From positions 1 to 7,879 of the forward strand of contig JABDEN010000064.1 of NCBI GenBank assembly GCA_013287025.1: a stretch of 7,879 bases of DNA, in the 5' to 3' direction. Shown here in pieces: positions 1 to 7,840 of the stretch. Both the position numbers and the translations under genes were made by a program. Under the pieces are notes generated by a model that saw nothing but the letters and a program-made list of their open reading frames with translations, was not told where the DNA came from and ran no database searches. The stretch is from Gammaproteobacteria bacterium. Its GTDB lineage: Bacteria > Pseudomonadota > Gammaproteobacteria > DSM-16500. Position 1 is the first letter of the stretch, and each line of letters opens with the position of its first letter.

Positions 1-1242
1 GGATATGTAGGATTACCTTTGGCATTTAGATTTTCACATGTCGGATATAAAGTCATTGGTTTTGATATTGATCTCGATAAAATATCAAAACTGAATTCAG
101 GACTTACCTACATTCAACATATTACTCCTCAAAAAATTGCTGCCGCTCTTTCAGAAGGTTTTATTGCAACGAATGATTTCACAAAAATTAAAAATTGCGA
201 TGCAGTGATTTTATGTCTTCCGACCCCACTCGGTAAAAGACGCGAACCTGATTTAAGTTATGTTTTAAATACTCTCGATACGATTTTACCTTTTCTTCGA
301 AACGGTCAAGTCATCTCACTCGAAAGCACAACGTATCCAGGTACGACGGATGAAGAAATTAAACCGCTCATCGAATCCATGAATTTTGCGATCGGCAAAG
401 ATATTTTTCTCGTTTACTCACCCGAGCGAGAAGATCCAGGTAATGCTGTATATGCCACTTCTAATATTCCTAAAATTTGTGGCGGCACCACGCCTGATTG
501 TTTGGAAATAGGCGTTGCATTATACGAACAAGTCACAGGAGAGGTTGTCAGCGTCAGCTCAACAAGAGCGGCTGAAATGACTAAGCTTTTAGAAAATATC
601 CATCGTGCTGTCAATATTGGATTAGTCAACGAAATTAAAATTTTGACTGATAAAATGGGTATTGATATTTACGAAATTATTCATGCCGCTGCGACTAAAC
701 CTTTTGGTTTTGTGCCTTATTATCCAGGCCCTGGTATAGGTGGTCATTGTATTCCTGTCGATCCATTTTATTTAACGTGGAAAGCGCACGAGTATGGCGT
801 ACGCACTCGATTTATTGAACTTGCCGGTGAAATTAATAGTTCCATGCCACAATGGGTCGTGCATAAAATTATTGATGCCTTGAATACACATCGAAAACCC
901 ATTAAAAAAAGTAAAGTACACATTTTAGGAATTACTTATAAAAAAAATATCGATGATGTACGAGAATCCCCCGCCATTCGCATGATGGAAATTTTATTGA
1001 AAAAAGAAGCGTTGGTTTCTTATTCTGATCCGCACTTACCGATATTTCCAAAAATGCGTGATTATCATTTTGACTTAGAAAGTCTGCCATTATCGGCTGA
1101 AATGTTGGCGGAACAAGATGCTGTGATTATTGCAACAGCACATGATTTATTTGATTACGAGTTTATAAAAAAACACGCCAATTTAATTATTGATACTCGC
1201 GGAGTGTATTCCGAAAAAGATCCAAAAGTCATTAGGGCTTAA
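1..1242 (+). CDS. wbpA: UDP-N-acetyl-hexosamine 6-dehydrogenase, WbpA-like (5' end cut by window edge)
   Basis: An NAD-dependent enzyme of the UDP-glucose/GDP-mannose dehydrogenase family, which oxidises C6 of a UDP-HexNAc to the uronic acid in the cytoplasm. The frame is open from base 1 and begins with GYVGLPLA, the end of the N-terminal Rossmann motif (GxGYVGLP). The true start therefore lies about 10-25 codons outside the window, and an internal TTG at 19 is not the start. Other family marks are the central helix [18 protein letters not shown], the catalytic-cysteine motif [11 protein letters not shown] (Cys at 748-750), and the C-terminal NAD/UDP-binding motif [16 protein letters not shown] near 928-975. 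The 413 visible residues plus the missing start fit the usual length of about 430. The substrate cannot be read from the motifs. UDP-GlcNAc is inferred from the WbpB-like neighbour 5 bases downstream; UDP-ManNAc (WecC) or UDP-GalNAc (WbpO) remain possible. It is probably cotranscribed with the next four genes. Confidence 0.9.
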   Translation, partial: GYVGLPLAFRFSHVGYKVIGFDIDLDKISKLNSGLTYIQHITPQKIAAALSEGFIATNDFTKIKNCDAVILCLPTPLGKRREPDLSYVLNTLDTILPFLRNGQVISLESTTYPGTTDEEIKPLIESMNFAIGKDIFLVYSPEREDPGNAVYATSNIPKICGGTTPDCLEIGVALYEQVTGEVVSVSSTRAAEMTKLLENIHRAVNIGLVNEIKILTDKMGIDIYEIIHAAATKPFGFVPYYPGPGIGGHCIPVDPFYLTWKAHEYGVRTRFIELAGEINSSMPQWVVHKIIDALNTHRKPIKKSKVHILGITYKKNIDDVRESPAIRMMEILLKKEALVSYSDPHLPIFPKMRDYHFDLESLPLSAEMLAEQDAVIIATAHDLFDYEFIKKHANLIIDTRGVYSEKDPKVIRA

Positions 1243-1247
1243 ATCCC

Positions 1248-2294
1248 ATGAAAAATCAAAAATTTCGAATTGGAATTGTTGGGTGTGGAAAAATTTCTAC
1301 GAATCATTTTAACGCAATTCAAGAGCTCTCCGATCAATTTGAATTGTTAAGTATTTGCGATAAAAATGCGGATAATTTAAATGCGGTCGTTAATAAATTA
1401 AATATTCAGGGATTTCCTGATATTGACACCATGATTGCGGCGAAACCAGAGTTGGATATTTTGACGCTTTGTACGCCGAGTGGCATGCATGCAGAACAAA
1501 CCAAACGAATCGCACAATTCAAAAAACATGTGATCACAGAAAAACCGATGGCAACTCGCTGGTCGGATGGTGTGGAGATGGTAAATGCTTGTGATCAAGC
1601 GAATGTTAAATTATTTGTGGTGAAACAAAATCGAAATCAAGGCGCTTTACAATTATTGAAGCGCGCGATTACAAAAAATCGTTTTGGCCGTATTTATCTT
1701 GCCAATTTCAATATATTTTGGACACGTCCGCAATCCTATTATGATCAATCAAAATGGCGAGGCACTTGGGAATTTGATGGTGGTGCTTTCATGAATCAAG
1801 CAAGCCATTACGTTGATTTACTCGATTGGTTAATGGGTCCGGTACAAAGTGTGCAATCGATGATGTCGACACTTTCTATCAATATGCAAGCAGAAGATAC
1901 TGGCGTTTTAAATATACGCTGGCGATCGGGAACGTTAGGTTCGATGAATGTTACGATGCTGACCTATCCCAAAAATTTAGAAGCTTCACTCACTATTTTA
2001 GGTGAAAAAGGTACTGTCAAAATTGGTGGCGTATCTGCGAATCAAATTGAACATTGGGAATTCGATACGAAAGATGCAGAAGAAGATGTGAAAGCAGAAC
2101 AATTAAAAAGTCCGCCGGAATTATCCGCGCATTTTAATCATAAAATTTATTATCAAAATGTTTATGATACGTTATGCGGAAAAGCATCTGCAGATACCGA
2201 TGGTCGCGATGGTTTGCGATCACTTGAAATTTTGATTGCAGCATATTTATCGGCGCGCGATAACAAAAATATTAGTTTGCCTCTCGTTTATTAA
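1248..2294 (+). CDS. wbpB: UDP-N-acetyl-2-amino-2-deoxyglucuronate 3-dehydrogenase, WbpB/WlbA-like
   Basis: A Gfo/Idh/MocA-family oxidoreductase of 348 residues. In the WbpB/WlbA pathway it oxidises C3 of UDP-GlcNAc-uronic acid, giving the 3-keto sugar that WbpE aminates and WbpD acetylates toward UDP-2,3-diacetamido-glucuronic acid. The N-terminal Rossmann fold shows GIVGCGKISTNH (residues 9-20). The catalytic Lys lies in the EKP motif (residues 98-100). The motif GGAFMNQASHYVDLLDWL (178-195) is very typical of WbpB and carries the conserved His187. An AGGG at 1234-1237, 10 bases before the ATG, is a reasonable ribosome site. The length matches Bordetella WlbA more closely than the somewhat shorter Pseudomonas WbpB. 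The pairing with the upstream 6-dehydrogenase is the main support for substrate assignment; the fold alone would not give it. No defect is visible. Confidence 0.88.
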   Translation: MKNQKFRIGIVGCGKISTNHFNAIQELSDQFELLSICDKNADNLNAVVNKLNIQGFPDIDTMIAAKPELDILTLCTPSGMHAEQTKRIAQFKKHVITEKPMATRWSDGVEMVNACDQANVKLFVVKQNRNQGALQLLKRAITKNRFGRIYLANFNIFWTRPQSYYDQSKWRGTWEFDGGAFMNQASHYVDLLDWLMGPVQSVQSMMSTLSINMQAEDTGVLNIRWRSGTLGSMNVTMLTYPKNLEASLTILGEKGTVKIGGVSANQIEHWEFDTKDAEEDVKAEQLKSPPELSAHFNHKIYYQNVYDTLCGKASADTDGRDGLRSLEILIAAYLSARDNKNISLPLVY

Positions 2295-2310
2295 TCATCA
2301 AAATGGATGT

Positions 2311-4194
2311 ATGAAGATGAATAGGCATAAAAAGGATTTGAGTAAATGGCTTAAACGTTCGATTGCTTTTACTTCTGATTGTTTGTGTATCATCGTTGCG
2401 TGGATTTTAGCGGAATCACTCGCAAATCCACTCGGTTCACTTCCACTAAATACTATTTTAATTGCTGAATTTAGCTTAATCGAAGTGAGCATTTGTATTA
2501 TTTGCGGATTATATCGTGGCATCTGGCGTTTTGCTTCGATCCCGGATCTAATGAGGATTGTACGCGCCATACTATTAGGAACGTTGTTTTGTATCCTATA
2601 CGCTGCCATTGAAAAAATTCATATTTCCTACAACATTTATATTATTAATGCTTTGTTGTTTGGCGTATTTTTATCGAGCTCTCGTTTAGTCATTCGACTA
2701 TACAGTAATTATCGACATTTTTCGAAAGGCAAACGTATTTTAATTGTCGGTGGTGGCAGTGCTGGAGAAGGAATTATTCGAGATTTATCTCGATCTTTCT
2801 CAGTTTATCAATATATTCCAGCAGTGATTATTGACGATGATGTTTCAAGACATGGCAGTGAAATACAAGGTGTTCGTGTGGTTGGCACTTGCAAAGACAT
2901 TCCAAAATTTGTGACCAAATATAAAATTTCATTAATTTTAATTGCGATTCCCTCTGCGAGTTCTAAGCAGATGCGTGAAATTGTCAAATACTGTGAACTC
3001 TCTAAAATTCCTTTTAGAACATTACCTTCTATTAAAGACATTGCTGATGGCATCGTCAAATCCAGTGGCTTACGTGAAGTGTTATTAGAAGATTTATTGG
3101 GTCGCGATCAAATTTATCTAAATGTTGAAATAATAAAATCGACCATTGAAAATCAAATCATACTGGTAACTGGCGGTGGTGGATCAATTGGCGGAGAACT
3201 TTGTCGTCAAATATGTAATTTTCATCCTAAAAAATTAATTATTGTTGATAACAATGAATTTAACCTTTACTCGATCGACATGGAATTACAAAAAAAAATT
3301 GATCCTTCAAAATTTCACGCGCATCTTTGCAGTGTTACAGATAAAATTGAACTAGAAAAAATATTTACCCTTCATAAACCAAGTATTGTTTTTCATGTCG
3401 CCGCTTACAAACATGTACCCTTACTTGAATCTAATCTCCGCGTTGCAATGCATAACAATATTATTGGGACGCGTATTGTTTCAGAATTATCTGAAAAAAA
3501 TCATATCAAAACATTCGTGCTCATATCGACTGACAAAGCAGTGAACCCTACCAACATCATGGGTGCCACAAAACGCGCTTCAGAAATTTTTTGTCAAACG
3601 TATAACAAAAAAACGCAGACAAAATTCATGACAGTAAGATTTGGAAATGTATTAAATTCTGCAGGAAGTGTCATTCCGCTATTTCGCCAACAAATATCAC
3701 TTGGTGGGCCACTGACGGTGACACATCGAGATATTACGCGATATTTCATGACGATACCCGAAGCAAGTCAACTTATTTTGCAAGCTGCCGCCATTGATGA
3801 AGGGCATATTTTTGTATTAAACATGGGTGAACCAATAAAAATTAATTATTTGGCGGAACAAATGGTGAAATTATCCGGCAAAGAAATAGGTAAAGATATT
3901 GAAATTCAATACACAGGTCTTCGTGCAGGGGAAAAATTGCATGAAGAATTACTCTATACATCAGAAAGTATTTGCGATACAACGCACCCACAAATTAAAC
4001 AAGCCAAAGTTAAAGAATATGATTGGAATCACATTATTGATATCATCAATCAAATTGAAATAGCATGCGAAATTGGCGATGAAAATCAATTAAAAAAATT
4101 ATTATGCAAACTAGTACCGGAATATCAAACGACAAAAATATCTAATACCAAAGATGAAACAAAAATCCCTAATCAAACTTTAGCTTATGTGTAA
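2311..4194 (+). CDS. wbpM: Membrane-bound UDP-GlcNAc 4,6-dehydratase, WbpM/CapD/PglF family
   Basis: Converts UDP-GlcNAc to UDP-4-keto-6-deoxy-GlcNAc, the precursor of QuiNAc, FucNAc and bacillosamine-type sugars. The 627-residue protein has four hydrophobic segments (about residues 18-38, 48-67, 84-100, 109-124). A first nucleotide-binding domain follows with GGGSAG at 147-152. The C-terminal extended-SDR domain has TGGGGSIGG at 287-295. The active site shows the altered triad known for WbpM: Ser406 in STDKAVNPTN and Met417-x3-Lys421 in MGATKR, with Met replacing the usual Tyr. Size and layout match Pseudomonas WbpM (about 665). Start choice: the frame is open back to a TTG at 2236, but that would overlap wbpB by 59 bases. 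ATG 2311 is chosen. ATG 2317 is nearly as likely, because the only GGA (2305-2307) lies 9 bases before it and just 3 before 2311. It sits 16 bases after wbpB and 6 before the export gene, so probably in the same operon. Confidence 0.9.
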   Translation: MKMNRHKKDLSKWLKRSIAFTSDCLCIIVAWILAESLANPLGSLPLNTILIAEFSLIEVSICIICGLYRGIWRFASIPDLMRIVRAILLGTLFCILYAAIEKIHISYNIYIINALLFGVFLSSSRLVIRLYSNYRHFSKGKRILIVGGGSAGEGIIRDLSRSFSVYQYIPAVIIDDDVSRHGSEIQGVRVVGTCKDIPKFVTKYKISLILIAIPSASSKQMREIVKYCELSKIPFRTLPSIKDIADGIVKSSGLREVLLEDLLGRDQIYLNVEIIKSTIENQIILVTGGGGSIGGELCRQICNFHPKKLIIVDNNEFNLYSIDMELQKKIDPSKFHAHLCSVTDKIELEKIFTLHKPSIVFHVAAYKHVPLLESNLRVAMHNNIIGTRIVSELSEKNHIKTFVLISTDKAVNPTNIMGATKRASEIFCQTYNKKTQTKFMTVRFGNVLNSAGSVIPLFRQQISLGGPLTVTHRDITRYFMTIPEASQLILQAAAIDEGHIFVLNMGEPIKINYLAEQMVKLSGKEIGKDIEIQYTGLRAGEKLHEELLYTSESICDTTHPQIKQAKVKEYDWNHIIDIINQIEIACEIGDENQLKKLLCKLVPEYQTTKISNTKDETKIPNQTLAYV

Positions 4195-4200
4195 AAAAAT

Positions 4201-5034
4201 ATGATGATGAAAATATGTAGTACGATGATGATGGCAATGACACTTGCAGCTTGTAGTATCATGCCAGGTATGCAAAATCCTGATGTGGCAACGATGTCGC
4301 ATCAAGGGCACGTGCGATCACCGACATTTAATCCCCAATTAATTTCAATCACTCCAGAAACGATTGCGGAGCAAAATATTTCGCATCGCGCTTATCGTAT
4401 TGCACCTTCGGATATTTTAAATATCGTGGTATGGAATCATCCTGAATTTACGCCAAAAGAATTATTTTCTACACAACTAGGTTCAACCTTAAGCACACAA
4501 GGCATGGCCGGAAAAGAAGGTTATCTTGTCAATCAACAAGGTACCATTTATTTTCCACTGGTCGGGACTGTTACTGTCGCAGGTTACACCAGTGATGAAG
4601 TGCGTGCACTGTTGACCATGCGTTTGAAAAAATATCTCAAAAATCCAGAATTGAATGTCAGAGTGGCCGATTTCAGAAGTAAAAAAATATATGTTTTTGG
4701 CGAAATAATGAAACCAGGATTTATTCCTTTTTCCGATCAAATACTTTCTATTACGGATGCCATCAGCATGTCTGGTGGGTTTGATCCAAATGCAGCTGAT
4801 CCTTCCCATGTTTATATTATTCGCGCGGGAGTGAATCTCTATCAGCCTAAGGTATATTGGTTGAATGCGAAGAGGCCTGAATCATTACTATTAGCAGAAC
4901 ATTTTGTTTTAAAACCTGGTGACATTTTATATGTTTCATCAGCAGCAGCGACACGTTGGAATCGTGTGCTTAATCAGTTGTTACCGACCATTGAAACCGT
5001 TTGGTATACTAAATCAATTATTAATAATGGATAG
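4201..5034 (+). CDS. wza: Outer-membrane polysaccharide export lipoprotein, short Wza-like (OPX family)
   Basis: An OPX-family lipoprotein that would form the outer-membrane channel for polysaccharide export. The N-terminus is a short lipoprotein signal ending in LAAC, with Cys18 as the probable lipidated residue. The polysaccharide-export (PES) domain starts near residue 64 (YRIAPSDILNIVVWNHPEF) and runs to about 157. One SLBB-type domain follows (about 161-247; KKIYVFGEIMKPG, then LKPGDILYV). The C-terminus ARWNRVLNQLLPTIETVWY resembles the Wza helix that lines the outer-membrane barrel. At 277 residues it is about 100 shorter than E. coli Wza (379), and the shortfall matches one missing SLBB repeat. 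Three ATG codons in a row (4201, 4204, 4207) and no Shine-Dalgarno site leave the exact start uncertain by two codons. It ends 4 bases before the Wzc-like gene. No wzb phosphatase gene lies between them, unlike the E. coli wza-wzb-wzc order. Confidence 0.87.
   Translation: MMMKICSTMMMAMTLAACSIMPGMQNPDVATMSHQGHVRSPTFNPQLISITPETIAEQNISHRAYRIAPSDILNIVVWNHPEFTPKELFSTQLGSTLSTQGMAGKEGYLVNQQGTIYFPLVGTVTVAGYTSDEVRALLTMRLKKYLKNPELNVRVADFRSKKIYVFGEIMKPGFIPFSDQILSITDAISMSGGFDPNAADPSHVYIIRAGVNLYQPKVYWLNAKRPESLLLAEHFVLKPGDILYVSSAAATRWNRVLNQLLPTIETVWYTKSIINNG
5029..5033 (+). promoter_or_regulatory. Probable ribosome-binding site for the Wzc-like gene
   Basis: GGATA lies 5-9 bases before ATG 5039, inside the last codons of the export gene (its stop is TAG 5032-5034). 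It favours ATG 5039 over ATG 5027, and the arrangement implies translational coupling between the two export genes. The match to the consensus is only moderate. Confidence 0.45.
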
Positions 5035-5038
5035 TCAT

Positions 5039-6808
5039 ATGAAAAGTGGGGACAACCAAAAACACATCGTTGACTATATCGATTTGCACACGATGATTGA
5101 GACACTATTCAAAAAAAAATGGCTTATTATCCTGATCACAGCCATTTTTTTTATCCTCACGATGTTTTATGTCACAACTAAACCGAAAGAATACCTTGCA
5201 AGTACTATTTTACTCATAGAACCCAATCAACTATCCAAAGAAACCCCGGGCACAAATAATCATCGGGGCTTAAGATTTAATGTGGGAGAAGAATCGGCCG
5301 CAGCGCAAATTGCTTTAATGCAATCGAATTTTATCTTGATGCCTTTGGTTCAATCCCTGCATCTTGATAGTCAAAATCCCGCCCCTGAAGTCATCGATAA
5401 ACTACGTCGAAAATTATTGATCGTCAATCTTTCTAACAGCCAAGAAAACTTAGCCAATAAAACTGAAATTATTCAAATTACCTTGCGCGGACAAGATCCG
5501 AATCTCATCGCGACAATACTCAATCAGTTAGTCGCGATTACTCAGGAAAAAAGTATTCTTCATCAACAAAAACAAATTGATGTTGCATTAAATTTTTTGC
5601 ATCAACAAGTGACAGAGACTCGGCATGCTTTACAACAATCAGAAAATAAATTAAATACCTATCGCGCTTCGCATGGAAAAATAAACATTCAGTTACAATC
5701 TAAATATTTAATGGATCATATTGCAGAGCTTGATAAACAAATTGAAGAAGTTTCTTTAAAAAAAATTAATTTATCGCAACAATTTACTGAATATCATCCT
5801 TACATGCGATCACTCGATGAGAAAAAAAATGAACTGAAAAAAAGACAAGCTCAACTGCAGCAAAAATTGAAAAAAATTCCAGGCGAAGATCAAGTCAATA
5901 TCAATCTTTCACGAGAAGTTGAAATCAATAACAGTTTATATTTACGCGCGTTGGATGAAGTGAATGAATTAGAATTTTTGAAAACGAGTATCGTCAACAC
6001 CATACAAGTGCTTACACCCGCAAAAACACCTGAATTTTCACAACCCATTAAATTATTGATCATTGGCTTCATCAGTCTATCGATAGGTTTCATTCTGGGT
6101 TGTTTAATCGTACTGAGTTGGAAAATATTCGCGAGACAAATTGACAATCCGCACTGGATCGAAAAGACTTGGGGAATTAAAAATCTTGCGGTTATTCCCT
6201 ATAGTAAAACGCAAAGACGTTTTACAAAATCATTTACACAAAAAAAATTGGCTTACTTGCCTTTAGTCACTAATCAATTGCATTATGATTTCACTTTGAA
6301 TGCAATCATGACTTTGCGAAATACTATCCAATTTCATTTGCACCAAAGTGCAAATCCGATCGTCACCATCATGGGATTGACGAATGGCGTTGGAAAGACT
6401 TTTATTTCCATCAATCTTGCTAATATTTTGGCGCATGCGGGCAATAAAGTTTTATTCATTGATGTAGATGTTCATCACAGTCATATTCAGCAATATTTTA
6501 GGAATACAAATTTACTTGGACTGACAGATATTCTTTATCATGAAGTTTCCATCGAAGATGCGGTTTCAGAATCACCTCATTTTGCTCACTTGCATTTATT
6601 GTCTTTAGGTAAAATAGATAAAAAACGCATGGATTTACAGTTAAGTAAAAAATTAAATACGCTGTTACAGTCATTAAAAAACCAATATCAATATATCATT
6701 ATTAATGGTACATCGAGTGTATATATGAATGATCAGATTTTATTTGGAATTGATGTCGGAATGCATCATCCGAAAATGATATGTAAAGCGGAGATTGAAT
6801 ACGTTTAG
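5039..6808 (+). CDS. wzc: Wzc-like polysaccharide co-polymerase with truncated, degenerate tyrosine-kinase domain
   Basis: An inner-membrane co-polymerase that would work with the Wza-like channel in chain-length control and export. The 589-residue protein has a Wzz domain with TM1 near 28-46, a periplasmic region with a Gln/Lys-rich coiled coil (about 180-280), and TM2 near 338-360. A cytoplasmic BY-kinase domain follows. Walker A (GLTNGVGKT, 446-454) and Walker A' (VLFIDVDV, Asp475 and Asp477) are intact. Walker B reads IIINGTSS where IIDTPP is expected, so the key Asp is Asn556. The oligomerisation motif ExxRxxR reads NAIMTLR (421-427). The PxNPSELL-like stretch is missing. The protein ends about 30 residues after Walker B, so the remaining kinase fold and Tyr tail are absent (Wzc is about 720). 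Start: ATG 5039 has GGA at 5029-5031. ATG 5027 would overlap the previous gene by 8 bases and lacks such a site. Probably no active kinase; export function may persist. Confidence 0.83.
   Translation: MKSGDNQKHIVDYIDLHTMIETLFKKKWLIILITAIFFILTMFYVTTKPKEYLASTILLIEPNQLSKETPGTNNHRGLRFNVGEESAAAQIALMQSNFILMPLVQSLHLDSQNPAPEVIDKLRRKLLIVNLSNSQENLANKTEIIQITLRGQDPNLIATILNQLVAITQEKSILHQQKQIDVALNFLHQQVTETRHALQQSENKLNTYRASHGKINIQLQSKYLMDHIAELDKQIEEVSLKKINLSQQFTEYHPYMRSLDEKKNELKKRQAQLQQKLKKIPGEDQVNINLSREVEINNSLYLRALDEVNELEFLKTSIVNTIQVLTPAKTPEFSQPIKLLIIGFISLSIGFILGCLIVLSWKIFARQIDNPHWIEKTWGIKNLAVIPYSKTQRRFTKSFTQKKLAYLPLVTNQLHYDFTLNAIMTLRNTIQFHLHQSANPIVTIMGLTNGVGKTFISINLANILAHAGNKVLFIDVDVHHSHIQQYFRNTNLLGLTDILYHEVSIEDAVSESPHFAHLHLLSLGKIDKKRMDLQLSKKLNTLLQSLKNQYQYIIINGTSSVYMNDQILFGIDVGMHHPKMICKAEIEYV
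6702..6808. other. Tail-to-tail overlap of two convergent genes, probable deletion junction
   Basis: The Wzc-like frame runs + to TAG 6806-6808 and the MBL frame runs - to TAA 6704-6702, sharing 107 bases. Wzc-family similarity can be followed by eye, without gaps, to FGIDVG (about 6762), after which the tail (MHHPKMICKAEIEYV) looks unrelated. MBL residues after about 357 are the antisense of that Wzc-like DNA. The breakpoint is therefore placed near 6755-6770. No terminator-like hairpin with a T-run is visible between the genes. The similarity limit is judged from memory of E. coli Wzc, so the position is approximate. Confidence 0.55.
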
Positions 6809-7832
6809 CGAGTTGCATGTTTTTCAGTTTTAATTGTAACTGCTCTCGCAAGCGATCGAATACTGAATCAATATCTCGGAGGGATGCCGCTTTTCGATCT
6901 GCGAAATAACGTTCATATTGTTGTGCGTATTGCGTTAAATAGGTCAACCTATTTTCATCCGTCACGCGATCGGATTTTTTCGTGGTTAACTCACATGATG
7001 CTAGATCAAGGACATCACCCGGCATCATTTCGCATACGGGAATTTTCGGCAGTCGTTTTTTGAGAAATTCGATAAATTTAGGCGCAAAGGGAAAAATATT
7101 GACGGGTTCAGTATTGAGATGAAATAAATCTGGATCAAGAAAACAAGCAGGCCCCGCGCTCGGAATGTAGACGCGTGGCGATACATTATGAATGGCTCTC
7201 GCGACAGATTCGAATTTGGTCATCATTTTTTTTGTCGAAATGGTGGTATATTGTTCTTCTGAATAGTCATAACAAGTCGGGTGCCACGTTGCCCCTGAGA
7301 ATTGACAGGTGAATACATCAATTTTGCCGTTCTCGCGTAGAATGGCTATCAAGCGATCGTAGAGTTTGCAATCATTCATATTCAGCGCGGTAAAACCACC
7401 GGCATTGATCAAGAGTGCAGAGTCACGATTCAATTCAGAATCATCCAAATAAAGACGCAAGCTACCATCACTTAACGTAATCACCTCCGCATCACTACAA
7501 CAATGTATTTTTTTACAGTCATAGGATTTAAGCGCAGCATAAAGCGCATTTCTACGAAAGTTTGGGATGATCAATTCAAAATCCCGTGATTGGAGGGACA
7601 TCAAAAAATCGAGATCGAAATGATCCTTATGTTCATGGCTAATATAAATATATTTGTTTTTTTTAGAGTGCAAAAATTTGTTTTGAATTACAGCCGCCAT
7701 GTCGTGATTTTGTGGAAATTGAAACCATGCCGAATCAAATGCACCAAATGCGGAAAGCCAAGGATCTGTAATGATAATAGATTTTTCAGTTTCAAAACAG
7801 AATCCTGCATGACCAATAAATGTGATTTCCAA
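6702..7832 (-). CDS. MBL-fold protein resembling the metallo-beta-lactamase half of CMAH/NamH-type sugar hydroxylases
   Basis: A 376-residue metallo-beta-lactamase-fold protein of the UlaG-like branch. It opens with ITFIGHAGF and TDPWLS, and has the metal-binding motif HEHKDH at residues 66-71. A later segment, DSALLINAGGFTALNMNDC (137-155), also fits the fold. The region SPRVYIPSAGPACFL followed by MMPGDVLDL (about 218-277) recalls CMP-Neu5Ac hydroxylase (CMAH), so a role in modifying an N-acetyl group on a nucleotide sugar is possible. That is inference from remembered sequence. No Rieske 2Fe-2S motif (CxH...CxxH) is present, so alone it should not be a hydroxylase. Start is TTG 7832, backed by a strong GAGGA 8 bases upstream and an in-frame TAG at 7845-7847. 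Residues 342-376 lie over the end of the convergent Wzc-like gene. The last 18-20 are antisense to Wzc-homologous sequence, so the native C-terminus is probably lost. Confidence 0.72.
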   Translation of the reverse strand: MEITFIGHAGFCFETEKSIIITDPWLSAFGAFDSAWFQFPQNHDMAAVIQNKFLHSKKNKYIYISHEHKDHFDLDFLMSLQSRDFELIIPNFRRNALYAALKSYDCKKIHCCSDAEVITLSDGSLRLYLDDSELNRDSALLINAGGFTALNMNDCKLYDRLIAILRENGKIDVFTCQFSGATWHPTCYDYSEEQYTTISTKKMMTKFESVARAIHNVSPRVYIPSAGPACFLDPDLFHLNTEPVNIFPFAPKFIEFLKKRLPKIPVCEMMPGDVLDLASCELTTKKSDRVTDENRLTYLTQYAQQYERYFADRKAASLRDIDSVFDRLREQLQLKLKNMQLAKRIQSPLYISFSDDAFRHQFQIKSDHSYIHSMYH

Positions 7833-7840
7833 GGGATGCT

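Noticed and set aside
414..629. Minus-strand open frame inside the WbpA-like gene, and similar ones at 1398-1598, 2298-2609, 2808-3059, 4489-4809 and 5890-6147.
   Set aside because: All are antisense to well-conserved coding sequence, lack ribosome sites or recognisable domains, and are expected by chance.
2236..2310. N-terminal extension of the WbpM-like protein from TTG 2236.
   Set aside because: It would overlap the wbpB coding region by 59 bases, and its residues do not look like the start of this family, which begins shortly before the first membrane helix.
4919..5038. N-terminal extension of the Wzc-like protein from GTG 4919.
   Set aside because: It would overlap the export lipoprotein by 116 bases and read through its well-conserved C-terminal segment in another frame. 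Wzz-type proteins normally start shortly before TM1, as with ATG 5039.
6770..6860. Bidirectional terminator between the convergent genes.
   Set aside because: Only a 5-base stem (ATCAT/ATGAT near 6765-6780) and unpaired T-rich stretches are seen. There is no GC-rich hairpin followed by a T-run.
6840..7360. Repeated GCGATCG words (for example near 6851, 6964 and 7350) as a possible dispersed motif.
   Set aside because: There are few copies, unevenly spaced and within coding sequence. They do not form a repeat array and could arise by chance or codon use.
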